Shown here: positions 36,523-45,432 of the stretch, one piece after another | Layout of the letters: each line of letters begins with the position of its first letter | Position numbering within the stretch: the stretch's first letter is position 1 | From: G965267605 sp965267605 | GTDB taxonomy: Bacteria > Bacteroidota > Bacteroidia > Flavobacteriales_E > Vicingaceae | Reading direction: 5' to 3' | DNA length: 64,000 bases | NCBI GenBank assembly: GCA_965267605.1 | Contig: OZ254088.1 | Span: 1,054,001 to 1,118,000, forward strand | Program-made: the position numbers and the translations under genes | The notes under the pieces: model-generated | Told to the model about the DNA's origin: nothing | The model's database searches: none | What the model saw: only the letters and a program-made list of their open reading frames with translations

Positions 36523-37662
36523 TTATTCTTTAACTACCCGGATGACTTCCTGGCCGTGCTTCGTATTGACCTGAAGTAAATACACACCCTTGGCCAGGGT
36601 AGATAGATTCAAGACCTCTGAGTTGCCTGCCATCCGACCTCGTAGAACCAATCTTCCAGTAATCGATGTTAGATTGTAAGAAGCCTCTCGCATATTGTGC
36701 TCAAGCCGAATGGTAAGTCGATCATTGAATGGATTGGGCTGAATAGTGGCAATGTCAAACTGATGTTCTTTAATAGAGACACCACTGATTGTAACACATG
36801 CCGAAGTGTCCGTACAACCATTTTCCGTTACCACAACTGCGTAATTCCCATTCGCGGTGGCGGTATAGTTTTGACTCGTTGCTCCTGGAATAGGGGAATA
36901 GCCATTGCTATCGCATTGTATCCACTGGTATCCGGCACCTGCAGCATTGGCAGTGATCGTAAAGCCTGACAAGGATGTGCTCGTGTCTACGGTTTTTACT
37001 GTAAGATTGATCGTCATCACGCTGTCGCAGCCTTGTGCATTTGGAATAGTGTCCATATAGTTTCCACTGGTGGTCCATGTTTTACCACTTGGAGACATGT
37101 AGCTTAAGCAAGCTGTATCACTGAATGTTGAGCTCGATGGATTACAAAGAATGAAAAGGAAATCCGGGGTCCCGTAGTGCAGGTTCGTTGCAGTTTGCGT
37201 TGGAAACGGTTGACCAGGATAACAGTTGTTGCAATACCTTAATATGTGGTATGTAAAGTTACTGTTGATCTGGCTGCTTGCCCCGAAGAAATATCCGCTG
37301 CTATCACCGTATAAGATAAGACTATACATGGTGCCAGCCTGAAGGGTTACAGTAGATGTGATAGGTTCGTAATCCCAGTTGTTGATCACATTACTGTTAC
37401 TGGTTTGCTGATGAATAAGCTGCTGTGTATTTGTGTTAAAAATCTTCCAGATGAAGGTGCCAGCGGATGCTGGGACACGTTTCCCGAGATCAGTAATGGT
37501 AACGTTAACTGCTGGTGTGAAGTCAAATCCACGCGCCCAATCTCTAACTGTTGAGTTAATGGAAGTAACCACAACGCTATCTGTTACACTGTACTTCTGC
37601 TGTGCGTCAACGGAAAGTCGCAATAGCGTAAGCGTAAAACAAAGGAGGAGTAATCTTTTCAT
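36523..37662 (-). CDS. Secreted protein with T9SS sorting domain
   Basis: A 379-residue exported protein. The signal peptide (about 1-20, ending VDAQ) is followed by a domain of about 160 residues with 'FDFTPAVNVTITDLGKR' and a Cys motif 'YCNNCYPGQP', a Cys-paired loop ('SCLSYMSPSGKTW' region with 'NAQGCDSVMTINLTV', a segment very common in Bacteroidota secreted proteins), an Ig-like unit ('YTATANGNYAVVVTENGCTD') and a Por-type sorting domain ('ATIQPNPFNDRLTI', ending VIRVVKE). The Ig-like unit is closely related to that of the propeller protein at 53669. No enzyme motif is seen; the N-terminal domain looks like a binding sandwich. Confidence 0.85.
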   Translation of the reverse strand: MKRLLLLCFTLTLLRLSVDAQQKYSVTDSVVVTSINSTVRDWARGFDFTPAVNVTITDLGKRVPASAGTFIWKIFNTNTQQLIHQQTSNSNVINNWDYEPITSTVTLQAGTMYSLILYGDSSGYFFGASSQINSNFTYHILRYCNNCYPGQPFPTQTATNLHYGTPDFLFILCNPSSSTFSDTACLSYMSPSGKTWTTSGNYMDTIPNAQGCDSVMTINLTVKTVDTSTSLSGFTITANAAGAGYQWIQCDSNGYSPIPGATSQNYTATANGNYAVVVTENGCTDTSACVTISGVSIKEHQFDIATIQPNPFNDRLTIRLEHNMREASYNLTSITGRLVLRGRMAGNSEVLNLSTLAKGVYLLQVNTKHGQEVIRVVKE

Positions 37663-37681
37663 GGTATTAGGTTTGGTAATG

Positions 37682-37713
37682 CAAAGCTATGGTTTCCTGT
37701 TGTAGAGCTGAAA
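37682..37713 (-). promoter_or_regulatory. Probable promoter of the T9SS gene at 36523
   Basis: On the minus strand, TTTC (37713-37710), 20 bases, then TAGCTTTG (37689-37682), a perfect TAnnTTTG box with a one-mismatch -33 element. The leader to the ATG at 37662 would be about 15 bases. Confidence 0.4.
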
Positions 37714-37790
37714 TATTCACCAAAATTCGAACGAACAATCTTATGGTGAAAAGTGTCCAGTAACTTACGTTCTCAAAACAATTGAAGAAC

Positions 37791-37798
37791 TAATTTTG
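37791..37798 (+). promoter_or_regulatory. Probable promoter -7 box of trxA
   Basis: TAATTTTG is a perfect TAnnTTTG match 36 bases before the trxA ATG. The -33 element at the usual spacing is poor. Confidence 0.4.
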
Positions 37799-37834
37799 TA
37801 TGTATATTGAATCACTTATTCTAAACTACTAGGT

Positions 37835-38152
37835 ATGGCGTTAGAGATAACAGATGCAAATTTCGAGGAGGTTGTTCTGAATTCAGACAAACCTGTGTTG
37901 GTTGATTTTTGGGCGGTTTGGTGTGGACCATGTAGAATGGTTGGCCCGCTTGTAGAAGAAATTTCAGGAGAGTATGAAGGCAAGGCCGTGGTTGGCAAGG
38001 TTGACGTAGACAACAATCCAGAGATATCTGCAAAATTCGGAATCAGAAACATTCCAACGATCCTTTTCTTCAAAGGAGGAGAGGTTGTAGACAAATCAGT
38101 AGGAGCGGTTCCAAAAGGCCAGTTAACTGGCAAGTTGGACGCGCTGGTTTAA
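37835..38152 (+). CDS. trxA: Thioredoxin
   Basis: A 105-residue cytoplasmic thioredoxin that reduces protein disulfides and is itself reduced by thioredoxin reductase. The active site WCGPC has Cys30 and Cys33. The buried Asp of 'VLVDFWAVWCGPC', the cis-Pro in 'RNIPTILFF' and the Gly pair in 'VGAVPKGQLTGKL' are all present. Length and order are standard. It has its own promoter box and a strong terminator, so it is a single-gene unit. Confidence 0.95.
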   Translation: MALEITDANFEEVVLNSDKPVLVDFWAVWCGPCRMVGPLVEEISGEYEGKAVVGKVDVDNNPEISAKFGIRNIPTILFFKGGEVVDKSVGAVPKGQLTGKLDALV

Positions 38153-38171
38153 CTGGATACACAATATTTGA

Positions 38172-38210
38172 AGATCCTGCCCGTGAAATACAGGCAGGAT
38201 CTTTTTATTT
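38172..38210 (+). terminator. Rho-independent terminator of trxA
   Basis: Perfect 10-base stem AGATCCTGCC (38172-38181) with GGCAGGATCT (38193-38202), 11-base loop, then TTTTTATTTT. The next ATG is only 6 bases beyond this tail. Confidence 0.85.
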
Positions 38211-38216
38211 TACCCT

Positions 38217-39146
38217 ATGCCGTTGAACATTGATAGAACCCGTATCGAGTCATACTCCAAGCTCGAGTTTCTTGCCAGACAGGTAGTAGAAGGTTTTATC
38301 ACTGGCCTTCACAAGAGTCCTTTTCATGGTTTTTCGGTTGAGTTTGCTGAACACCGATTGTACAATACTGGAGAATCCACAAGACATATAGACTGGAAAT
38401 TGTTTGCACGGACGGAAAAACTGTTCGTCAAGCGGTATGAAGAAGAAACAAACCTGAGATGCCACCTGGTACTAGATGTTTCTTCCTCCATGTTATATCC
38501 TACGGAGGCCAAAGGAACCTTTGAAGACCTCAACAAGCTCTCCTTCTCGGTGTATGCAGCAGCAGCTTTAATGAACATGTTACAACGCCAGCGAGATGCG
38601 GTGGGGCTTACTTTGTTCGACAATGAAGTAATTGAGCATACAGATGCACGTAGTAGCAGATCTCATTTGCGCAGATTGTATGATACCCTGGAGGAGCAAT
38701 TGAACGAACATGCGGAGAACCGCAGGACTCTGGCGGTGAACGCATTGCACGAAATTGCAGAAAGAATACATCGAAGGTCGCTCGTGGTGCTGTTTAGTGA
38801 TATGCTGGAAGCCCATGGCGAACTAGAAGAGCTTTTTGATGCATTGCAACACCTCAAATACAATAAGCATGAGGTAATCGTCTTTCATACGGTGCATAGA
38901 CCTACTGAGTTGGATTTCGAATTTGAGAATAGGCCTTACCGGTTTGTTGACCTGGAAACAGGTGAAGAGTTGAAATTAAATCCGAATGAAGTTCGCGAAC
39001 ATTACGTTAAGCGAATTCAGGAATACGAAGAGGCCATTCGACTTAAGTGTGGACAATACAAGATCGATTTTGTGGAAGCGCATATTGATAAAGGATTTGA
39101 TCAGATACTGCTTCCTTACCTGATCAAACGGCAGAAAATGTACTAG
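38217..39146 (+). CDS. DUF58 domain protein (VWA-like)
   Basis: A 309-residue soluble protein. The DUF58 signature 'RHIDWKLFARTEKLFVKRYEEE' lies at residues 56-76, followed by a VWA-like MIDAS motif DVSSS (87-91), and 'RSLVVLFSDML' in the later metal-site position. DUF58 proteins usually work with MoxR-type AAA ATPases and VWA partners; none is adjacent here. The ATG is only a few bases past the trxA terminator T-run, so its own promoter must lie within or before that hairpin, or it is reached by read-through. Confidence 0.92.
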   Translation: MPLNIDRTRIESYSKLEFLARQVVEGFITGLHKSPFHGFSVEFAEHRLYNTGESTRHIDWKLFARTEKLFVKRYEEETNLRCHLVLDVSSSMLYPTEAKGTFEDLNKLSFSVYAAAALMNMLQRQRDAVGLTLFDNEVIEHTDARSSRSHLRRLYDTLEEQLNEHAENRRTLAVNALHEIAERIHRRSLVVLFSDMLEAHGELEELFDALQHLKYNKHEVIVFHTVHRPTELDFEFENRPYRFVDLETGEELKLNPNEVREHYVKRIQEYEEAIRLKCGQYKIDFVEAHIDKGFDQILLPYLIKRQKMY

Positions 39147-39259
39147 TGGCCCTTGATCCTGGGTGGAGTATTGATCAGATACTCAATAATTGATATTTCC
39201 GCGTACGAATTCCCTACCTTCTCCGTTGTGGATATAACCACAGGGAGAATCTATACAGT

Positions 39260-40354
39260 GTGCATCTTTTTAAATCAATCTTCAGCGTAGTCTGTGCAGG
39301 CTTTTTACTCTTTTCATGTACGGGTGATAACTACACCGAGGTGCAGCGGGGTTTCTATTATTGGAAAAGTGCTACTTATGAGTTAAGTGGAAGCGAAAAG
39401 AAAGCAATAAGAGATCTGGAAGTAGAGAAGCTTTACGTCAAATTCTTCGAGGTGGAGAAAAGTGCGGTATTCGGTCACGCCCCCGTAGCAAAAACTGGAC
39501 TTCGTATATACAACTACTCCAGCAAGTATAACTATGAACAGGATTCGGCTCTGAGTTCGGTAATGGAGCGATTGGAAGTAGTTCCTACCGTTTTTGTTCG
39601 AAATGAAGTGTTGCTTGATTTGACTCCTGCCGAAGTTGATACGCTGGCAGACAACATGGTGTATTTGATCAAACGTTATTTTGTCAAACGTATCCACAGC
39701 ACATCCAATTTTACCGAGATCCAGATCGATTGCGACTGGACACCGAAGACTCAGGAGAATTATTTCCGGTTATTGAAGGAAATTAAAACACGGTCAGAAA
39801 AGAAGCTGTCGTGCACCTTAAGATTGTACCCCTATAAGTATCCTGATAAGATGGGTGTGCCACCGGTTGACAAGGCAATGTTGATGTGTTACAACCTTAA
39901 TAACCCCCTCAAATTTGGAGACCGCAACTCTATTCAGGACAATGAGGAACTGGAATCGTATCTGCGTGGTGCTGAAGTTTATCCGCTGCATCTTGATATT
40001 GCCCTTCCCTTGTTCTCATGGATACAGGTATATCAGAACGGTGCGTTCATGGGTGTGCTGAGAGTTGATCCGGAGCAGGTGATGGGTATAGCGGAATATG
40101 TTGAGCCTATGTGGTATGAAGTAAGGAAAGAGACGCTTATCGGAGATAGGCTGCTCAGGCCAGGCGATATGCTCAAAGTAGAAGGTGCCACTCCTGAAGG
40201 AAATCGGGAGACCATTCGTTTGCTTAGAAAGCATGTGAAATTCGACAAAAAGACAACCATAACCCTATTTCATTTAGAGGATCAGTACCTTAATCAAACT
40301 GAAGATGACCCGCTGGATCAATACTATTCTGCTTTTACTCGGGACGCTAACTAG
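39260..40354 (+). CDS. Lipoprotein, probable TIM-barrel glycosidase-like (DUF3142-like)
   Basis: A 364-residue lipoprotein with signal peptide and lipobox LFSC (Cys20). The pattern 'FYYWKSATYELS', 'KLYVKFFEV', 'TEIQIDCDWTPKTQENYFRLLKEI', 'KLSCTLRLY', 'MLMCYNLN' and 'LHLDIALPLFSWIQVY' follows the strand order of a TIM barrel and resembles DUF3142 (glycoside-hydrolase-like) proteins. The assignment is by pattern only. Possible catalytic acids are the Asp of IQIDCDW and that of LHLDIALP. The start is GTG at 39260, right after a small hairpin (39227-39242). The end overlaps the next gene by 50 bases in another frame, so the two are coupled. Confidence 0.75.
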   Translation: MHLFKSIFSVVCAGFLLFSCTGDNYTEVQRGFYYWKSATYELSGSEKKAIRDLEVEKLYVKFFEVEKSAVFGHAPVAKTGLRIYNYSSKYNYEQDSALSSVMERLEVVPTVFVRNEVLLDLTPAEVDTLADNMVYLIKRYFVKRIHSTSNFTEIQIDCDWTPKTQENYFRLLKEIKTRSEKKLSCTLRLYPYKYPDKMGVPPVDKAMLMCYNLNNPLKFGDRNSIQDNEELESYLRGAEVYPLHLDIALPLFSWIQVYQNGAFMGVLRVDPEQVMGIAEYVEPMWYEVRKETLIGDRLLRPGDMLKVEGATPEGNRETIRLLRKHVKFDKKTTITLFHLEDQYLNQTEDDPLDQYYSAFTRDAN

Positions 40355-42644
40355 CGCGTACCCGTGCTCATATTATCCCTTTGGGGAGGACATTCGTTTC
40401 AGAATGCTCAATACGTCTGCTTTTGGCTATTCTGAGTATGCGGTTTTCGACTACACTTCTCATTGGTTTGAACCGCAACTTGGATCAGAAGAAGCAGGGA
40501 GATGGAAGAACGTGGAGTTATGGCGAAAGTGGTCAGGCGCTGATTGCTCTAAAGAAGATATCTACGATGCGCTGTATGGTTCTCATCAACCTGGTGATAG
40601 ATGGGAGGCATCCAATACGTTCATGAAATACTTGAAGAAGAACAGGGAAGGAGAGGAGTACCTGAAGTTTGCCTGGAAGTGTTCTGACTATAACGTATTT
40701 CTAACAGACCCATGGGAGCGAAGAAGTGCAGTGCAAGTTCCGGGGAGAAAGGAAATGATGTTGGAAGCTGTTAAGCGGGCCTCCAGTGCCAAAGATTCGA
40801 TGCTCGGCAAGCGCTATGCGTTTCTGGCGGTACGCTTGGCGCTTTACGGAAGCGATACGAAGTTTCTTCGTGAGACCTATGACAATTTCTTTGAAGGGAG
40901 GAAGGATAAAGATCTGATCGATTATTGGGCTATGTACTTCAGAATGAGCATTGAGCCCGAAGGTCCAGAGAAATTGTTAATGGGTGCTCAAGTATTCAAG
41001 CATGCGCCAGACAAACGATTCGTGGTGTACCAGCGGTTAGGTTGGAGGTTAATCAGTGAAGCCAGAAGCGTTCCAAAAAGCGCAACAATGGACCAGAAAA
41101 CAGCTGTTCACCTTATCAAGGCAGTTACCTATCCTGGGAAGGCGCTGGAAAGTATTGAAAGGCTGTATAACATGAATCCAAGTGAGGAAGCACTGGGGTT
41201 CGTGTTGTTAAGGGAGCTTGCGAAACTGGAAGATTGGATATATACGCCACATTACACGCGCTTCGCGCCTACGGTTCATACCGACAGAACAAGTGAGCAA
41301 TATGCTTCCTATGCTCGCATGCAGGCACAGATCGCTAAAGATCGCACCTACGCCAGGAAACTTCTTCGTTTCGTAGAATCCGTTGACCTAAGTAAGGTGC
41401 ATGATCCAGCAGTGTGGCAGGCGATGGTCGTTTATTTGAATTTCATGACCGGCCAAAACGAACAGGCAATTGTTAAGGCGGATCAATTGTTAAAACTCAA
41501 TGACGTTGCGCAATCAGTAAAAGATCAAATCAACCAGTTTAGGGTACTTGCAATGCTTGGACGGCAACCCGCTGGACAATGCATTGTTCCAGAGGAAGTG
41601 AGGTCTTTTGTTATTAAGCAACACCAACGAGAAAACTATCGATTCATCTTCGCGATGGCGAGAGAGCTTAGATACAAGAGCAACACAACGGACGGTGCAG
41701 CACTCCTGTCAACCCTGTTACTCAGGCGTGGTGAGAAGTATTCGTATTACGCATTACCGTGGGAATCACCTGTTATGTGGAAGGGCCGCAAGGATCATCT
41801 GGTTCATTGGTATATGGATTATTACAACGATTACACAGACTATCTGGACGGTCAGTATACTACTGATCAATTGCAGGAACTTGTAAATCGGGCAGTGCAA
41901 ATCAACAAGGCCGATAGTTTTGAGATGTGGCAGTTCAGGAAGATTCGGGCTGACCTTCCACGTTTGTATGATTTACTGGGGACAAAGTTTGTCCGAAAGG
42001 ATCAACTGAGCAAGGCTTTGTATTATTTCAAACGAGTGCCAGACACGTTATGGACCTCCAAACACTACCCGTTTTATACTTACCTGAATGCGAATCCGTT
42101 CTATGCGAACTTTTACAGCGCACATTCAAAGACCGGGGCCGATACTATCCGGTATAACAAAGAAACGCTGGTAAGGAAGTTGATTCTGCATCTTGAGAAA
42201 GCCAGGAATCCTAAAGCCAAGGGCCGGGATCTACATTACTTTTTGGCGGCCAATTGTTATCTTAATATGACCCAATATGGCAACTCATGGATGATGAGGC
42301 GGTACTACTGGAGTTCATCACCGGGTGGTGTTAAGGGTTATCTGGATGATGCGGAGTATTACGGTTGTCGATTGGCCTGTAAGTACTATCTGAAAGCGAG
42401 GGAGCATGCCAGTACTCAGCCTTTCAAAGCGTTGAGTCTTAGAATGGCTGGGAGGTGTGAAAAACATCGTTTGGCCTATCAAATGGAGGATGAGGATATT
42501 GCCTATGGGAGCTGGGAGAAGTATAGAGATGAGTTGTTCAGACGAAACAAATATTATCGGCAGTTGAAGAAAGAATATCCGGATGACTATGATGACTTGA
42601 TTAGTAATTGCTACTCATTCGAGGATTATTTTGCCAAGCGTTGA
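40305..42644 (+). CDS. Large exported helical-repeat protein, unrecognised
   Basis: A 779-residue protein beginning inside the last 50 bases of the preceding gene. The N-terminus is a signal peptide (TRWINTILLLLGTLTSAYPC), with a possible lipid-type Cys at residues 20-21. The rest is strongly alpha-helical with repeated helical hairpins ('YAFLAVRLALYGSDTKFLRETYDNFF', of which 'RYAFLAVRLALYGSDT' looks TPR-like), many Tyr and Trp residues, and a conserved-looking end 'DDLISNCYSFEDYF'. I recognise no domain. Coupled translation with the TIM-barrel lipoprotein suggests a secreted two-component unit, perhaps binding or handling a surface glycan, which is speculative. Confidence 0.8.
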   Translation: MTRWINTILLLLGTLTSAYPCSYYPFGEDIRFRMLNTSAFGYSEYAVFDYTSHWFEPQLGSEEAGRWKNVELWRKWSGADCSKEDIYDALYGSHQPGDRWEASNTFMKYLKKNREGEEYLKFAWKCSDYNVFLTDPWERRSAVQVPGRKEMMLEAVKRASSAKDSMLGKRYAFLAVRLALYGSDTKFLRETYDNFFEGRKDKDLIDYWAMYFRMSIEPEGPEKLLMGAQVFKHAPDKRFVVYQRLGWRLISEARSVPKSATMDQKTAVHLIKAVTYPGKALESIERLYNMNPSEEALGFVLLRELAKLEDWIYTPHYTRFAPTVHTDRTSEQYASYARMQAQIAKDRTYARKLLRFVESVDLSKVHDPAVWQAMVVYLNFMTGQNEQAIVKADQLLKLNDVAQSVKDQINQFRVLAMLGRQPAGQCIVPEEVRSFVIKQHQRENYRFIFAMARELRYKSNTTDGAALLSTLLLRRGEKYSYYALPWESPVMWKGRKDHLVHWYMDYYNDYTDYLDGQYTTDQLQELVNRAVQINKADSFEMWQFRKIRADLPRLYDLLGTKFVRKDQLSKALYYFKRVPDTLWTSKHYPFYTYLNANPFYANFYSAHSKTGADTIRYNKETLVRKLILHLEKARNPKAKGRDLHYFLAANCYLNMTQYGNSWMMRRYYWSSSPGGVKGYLDDAEYYGCRLACKYYLKAREHASTQPFKALSLRMAGRCEKHRLAYQMEDEDIAYGSWEKYRDELFRRNKYYRQLKKEYPDDYDDLISNCYSFEDYFAKR

Positions 42645-42690
42645 GAACCAGGATGAACAACATGTCGTGTCGCAAACCAAATAAGGAGCT

Positions 42691-43362
42691 ATGAAACCAA
42701 GTGTTTATGGAATGTTGTTCATCGTGTTTGCAGTTACAGTTGTATCATGTGACGAATGTATGTTCAATCAGCCGCAGCCTGTTGATGGTAAGAACATCTA
42801 CAAGTTTCCCAAAGTATTTCACGGCACCTGGGCGCATGATTCCGATACCATCATCGTAGATGCCATGCGGTTTAGCAACATTCAGCATAGGTTAGAGCAG
42901 ATTTCAGTGGCACGTGTGGATACTTCGCCAATGTTCAAACTGTCCAATGGTCGGTTGTTCATCATCAAGCAGGATATGGACGAAAAGGTTTGGGGTGGTT
43001 ACAAATACACAGAGGCAGACTCAACGATCACTTACAGGAAAAGGGAAGTGTTTGATATCTCATTGGGTTATACTGCCTTCATTAGAAAAGTTGGCCCGTA
43101 CTGGTTACTGAATAACAAGCGCGATAATGGGTGGTGGGATGTTGTCTTACTGGAATCCACCAAAGATGGGAGGTTGTTGGCAAGAACGCTGGATAAGGAT
43201 GATCTTCCTAAAATGAAGGGTGTTAAAGAGGTGTTCACACGGAAGTACGAGCATTACCTTGAAGCTGCCATTACCATGGATGAAATGGAATCGTTTGTCA
43301 AGGCCGGCTGTTTTTCCGACACCCTGTATAATTTAAATGCTTCAGAGAGGGTTAAAAAGTAG
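42691..43362 (+). CDS. Uncharacterised lipoprotein
   Basis: A 223-residue lipoprotein with lipobox VVSC at Cys20 and a second Cys close by (DECMF). The body is beta-rich ('YKFPKVFHGTWAHDSDTIIVD', 'YWLLNNKRDNGWWDVVLLE'), and the end is 'LYNLNASERVKK'. It follows the helical-repeat protein gene by 46 bases on the same strand and is probably the third member of that unit. AAGGAG stands just before the ATG, unusual in this window, although only 2 bases away. No function can be named. Confidence 0.75.
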   Translation: MKPSVYGMLFIVFAVTVVSCDECMFNQPQPVDGKNIYKFPKVFHGTWAHDSDTIIVDAMRFSNIQHRLEQISVARVDTSPMFKLSNGRLFIIKQDMDEKVWGGYKYTEADSTITYRKREVFDISLGYTAFIRKVGPYWLLNNKRDNGWWDVVLLESTKDGRLLARTLDKDDLPKMKGVKEVFTRKYEHYLEAAITMDEMESFVKAGCFSDTLYNLNASERVKK

Positions 43363-43387
43363 ACTGTCAAACCTCCTTTCAAGATTT

Positions 43388-43416
43388 GATCTAAGGCATG
43401 ATCTCTTGCCTTGATC
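43388..43416 (+). other. Hairpin between two plus-strand genes
   Basis: GATC-T-AAGGCA (43388-43398) can pair with TGCCTT-GATC (43407-43416), with an 8-base loop. No T-run follows, so it is not a standard terminator; it may be an operator-like site or a weak transcript end for the gene at 42691. Confidence 0.3.
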
Positions 43417-43488
43417 AGTCCGTGAAAACTTCTGTATGTACCATGAATGCTAGGTTCAGACTTCCGACTGAATTAATATATTTATGGA

Positions 43489-45432
43489 ATGAACAAACAG
43501 GCGAGTAAAGGAAAGCGTGCCGCTAAGGAAAACCAGCAAGCTGCTCAAACAAACGAAGCGAAGGGGGCTCCTGTGAAGGACAGAACAGTTGATTTCGCAA
43601 TTGCAGGCTTCATACTTATTGGACTACATGTTGCGCTTGTTTGGTTTCTTAACCCAGGTCTGGACAAGTACAATATTCTCGACAGGGACTGGGGCTTTGA
43701 TCACATATCGTATTTCTCCAAACCTGTCGTTTTCATATTCTATGGTTTAGCGGCCTTGTTTTGCTTGCCAATGCTTTCGAAGAAACTCTGGCCCGTTCTG
43801 GAAACGATATCTGAGAAGTTGGTGAATGGCATTGGCAAAATGAAGTACTTGCTATTTGTGGCATTGTCTGGTGCTTCGTTCTTCATGTTTAAGATGTTTT
43901 GCATCAAGTATGATTTCCTCGGAGATATGCGGATCCGAATGGTACAGACCCTTGCAATGGAGTTCAAGAAGAACTCTTATCTGACTATGTACTTGTTACA
44001 TAAGATCCACAGTTCTCTTTCCGAATCAATGACCTTTGAGGACCGTACATTCTTCCAAATGCACAGCTTTATCTCTGGTGCTTTGTTCGTATTGGTGGCA
44101 TTACTGATCTCCGATCTGCTTTACAAGAAACCGGTCCAAAAGATCATCTCTTTTGCTTTCCATATTTCAATTGCAAGTGTATTGTACTTCTTTGGATATG
44201 TAGAGATATATGGACTTCCAGGGTTCATGGTGGCCTTGTACCTGTACACATCTCTACTTTGCATTAAAGACAAGGTTCATTTTATTTTTCCCCTAGCTGT
44301 TGGCGTATTGCTGCCGGCATTTCACATCATCGGGATAGCATTTCTACCATCTATTTTGGTGGTGGCTTATCATAAGTATCCTAAAGTGTTCCCTGCTTTT
44401 GTCAAGAAGTGGAAGCCGAAGCGTTTTATTTACCTGGGACTACTGGGGCTTCCGGTCGGTTATATGTTAGCAAAGGCGATGGGCTTTGGCTGGAACTTTA
44501 TGCCCGTTACTCCACCTAAGAAATGGCCTGATTACATGACCATATTCTCGTTGCGACACATTTGGGAGTTTGCGAACGCGCAAGTACTGGCAACAGGCAC
44601 CGGTATCTTCTTCCTGATCCTTGTTATTCAGCGTATGATAAAGGGTAGGGTTGAAACCGATCGTACGTTTTGGTTTTTGTTCGTTGCAACCATGATATCC
44701 CTAACACTTGTATTCATTGCAGATCCTATTCGGGGCAGTGGTGACTGGGATGTTTTTGCGTTACCTGCAATTGCGGTTAATCTATTTGTGGTGTACGCGG
44801 TGCTGCGTTTTTCAGATTTCAAAGTGCAATCAAAAGCGTATCAGTTCGCACTATTGGCAGGTGTTGTGTTTAATCTGCTAAATGTGTTTACCTGGGTGGC
44901 AATTAACCATACAGATAAATCGATCGACAAGATCGCGGATATGTTAAACCAGGATCCTGGTAACTATTACTACCAGCGTCTTCCTTCTACAATGCAGCTA
45001 GCGTTTATGTATGGTGATAATGAACTGCATGAAGAGGCATTAGAGGCTTTTGAAAAGAACTACAGGGAGAACTATAATGATCCAAGAAGTCATCTGAACT
45101 ATGCAAATCAATTAATGCAACGCGATAGAATGGATGAGGCTGCGGCTGTACTTGAGGGCACTTTGCAGATGGCTCCTTACTATCCGCTTCCTTACAGTAC
45201 ACTCGTGAACATTTACCAGCAGCAAAAGGATCAGAACAAGACCTATCAGGTTATAAGCAGGTTCTTTGATGCGTACCACCAGAATCCCAATGCGTTTCTG
45301 GCGCGGATGTCGAAGCAGGAAGTGTTGAGCTACCTGCAGTATCTCGGACAGGTTGAAAGTCAAAACAATCCACAGAGAGCGGGCATTATCATGCAGGACG
45401 TGCAGCAACTCCAGGCTGCCGGTGGAGGTTAA
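43489..45432 (+). CDS. Polytopic membrane protein with C-terminal TPRs, probable glycosyltransferase-like
   Basis: A 647-residue protein. The first 30 residues are Lys/Ala/Gln-rich and disordered. About eleven membrane helices follow (from about residue 35 to 475), including a GT-C-like loop with 'ILDRDWGFDH' after the first helix. Residues 490-620 are tetratricopeptide repeats ('LHEEALEAFEKNYRENYND', 'MDEAAAVLEGTLQMAPY'), and the end is Gln/Gly-rich. The closest thing that I recognise is the membrane-TPR type of glycosyltransferase-like protein near glycan clusters in Bacteroidota; no catalytic motif is certain. It converges with the flippase-like gene with a 4-base overlap of stops. Confidence 0.82.
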   Translation: MNKQASKGKRAAKENQQAAQTNEAKGAPVKDRTVDFAIAGFILIGLHVALVWFLNPGLDKYNILDRDWGFDHISYFSKPVVFIFYGLAALFCLPMLSKKLWPVLETISEKLVNGIGKMKYLLFVALSGASFFMFKMFCIKYDFLGDMRIRMVQTLAMEFKKNSYLTMYLLHKIHSSLSESMTFEDRTFFQMHSFISGALFVLVALLISDLLYKKPVQKIISFAFHISIASVLYFFGYVEIYGLPGFMVALYLYTSLLCIKDKVHFIFPLAVGVLLPAFHIIGIAFLPSILVVAYHKYPKVFPAFVKKWKPKRFIYLGLLGLPVGYMLAKAMGFGWNFMPVTPPKKWPDYMTIFSLRHIWEFANAQVLATGTGIFFLILVIQRMIKGRVETDRTFWFLFVATMISLTLVFIADPIRGSGDWDVFALPAIAVNLFVVYAVLRFSDFKVQSKAYQFALLAGVVFNLLNVFTWVAINHTDKSIDKIADMLNQDPGNYYYQRLPSTMQLAFMYGDNELHEEALEAFEKNYRENYNDPRSHLNYANQLMQRDRMDEAAAVLEGTLQMAPYYPLPYSTLVNIYQQQKDQNKTYQVISRFFDAYHQNPNAFLARMSKQEVLSYLQYLGQVESQNNPQRAGIIMQDVQQLQAAGGG

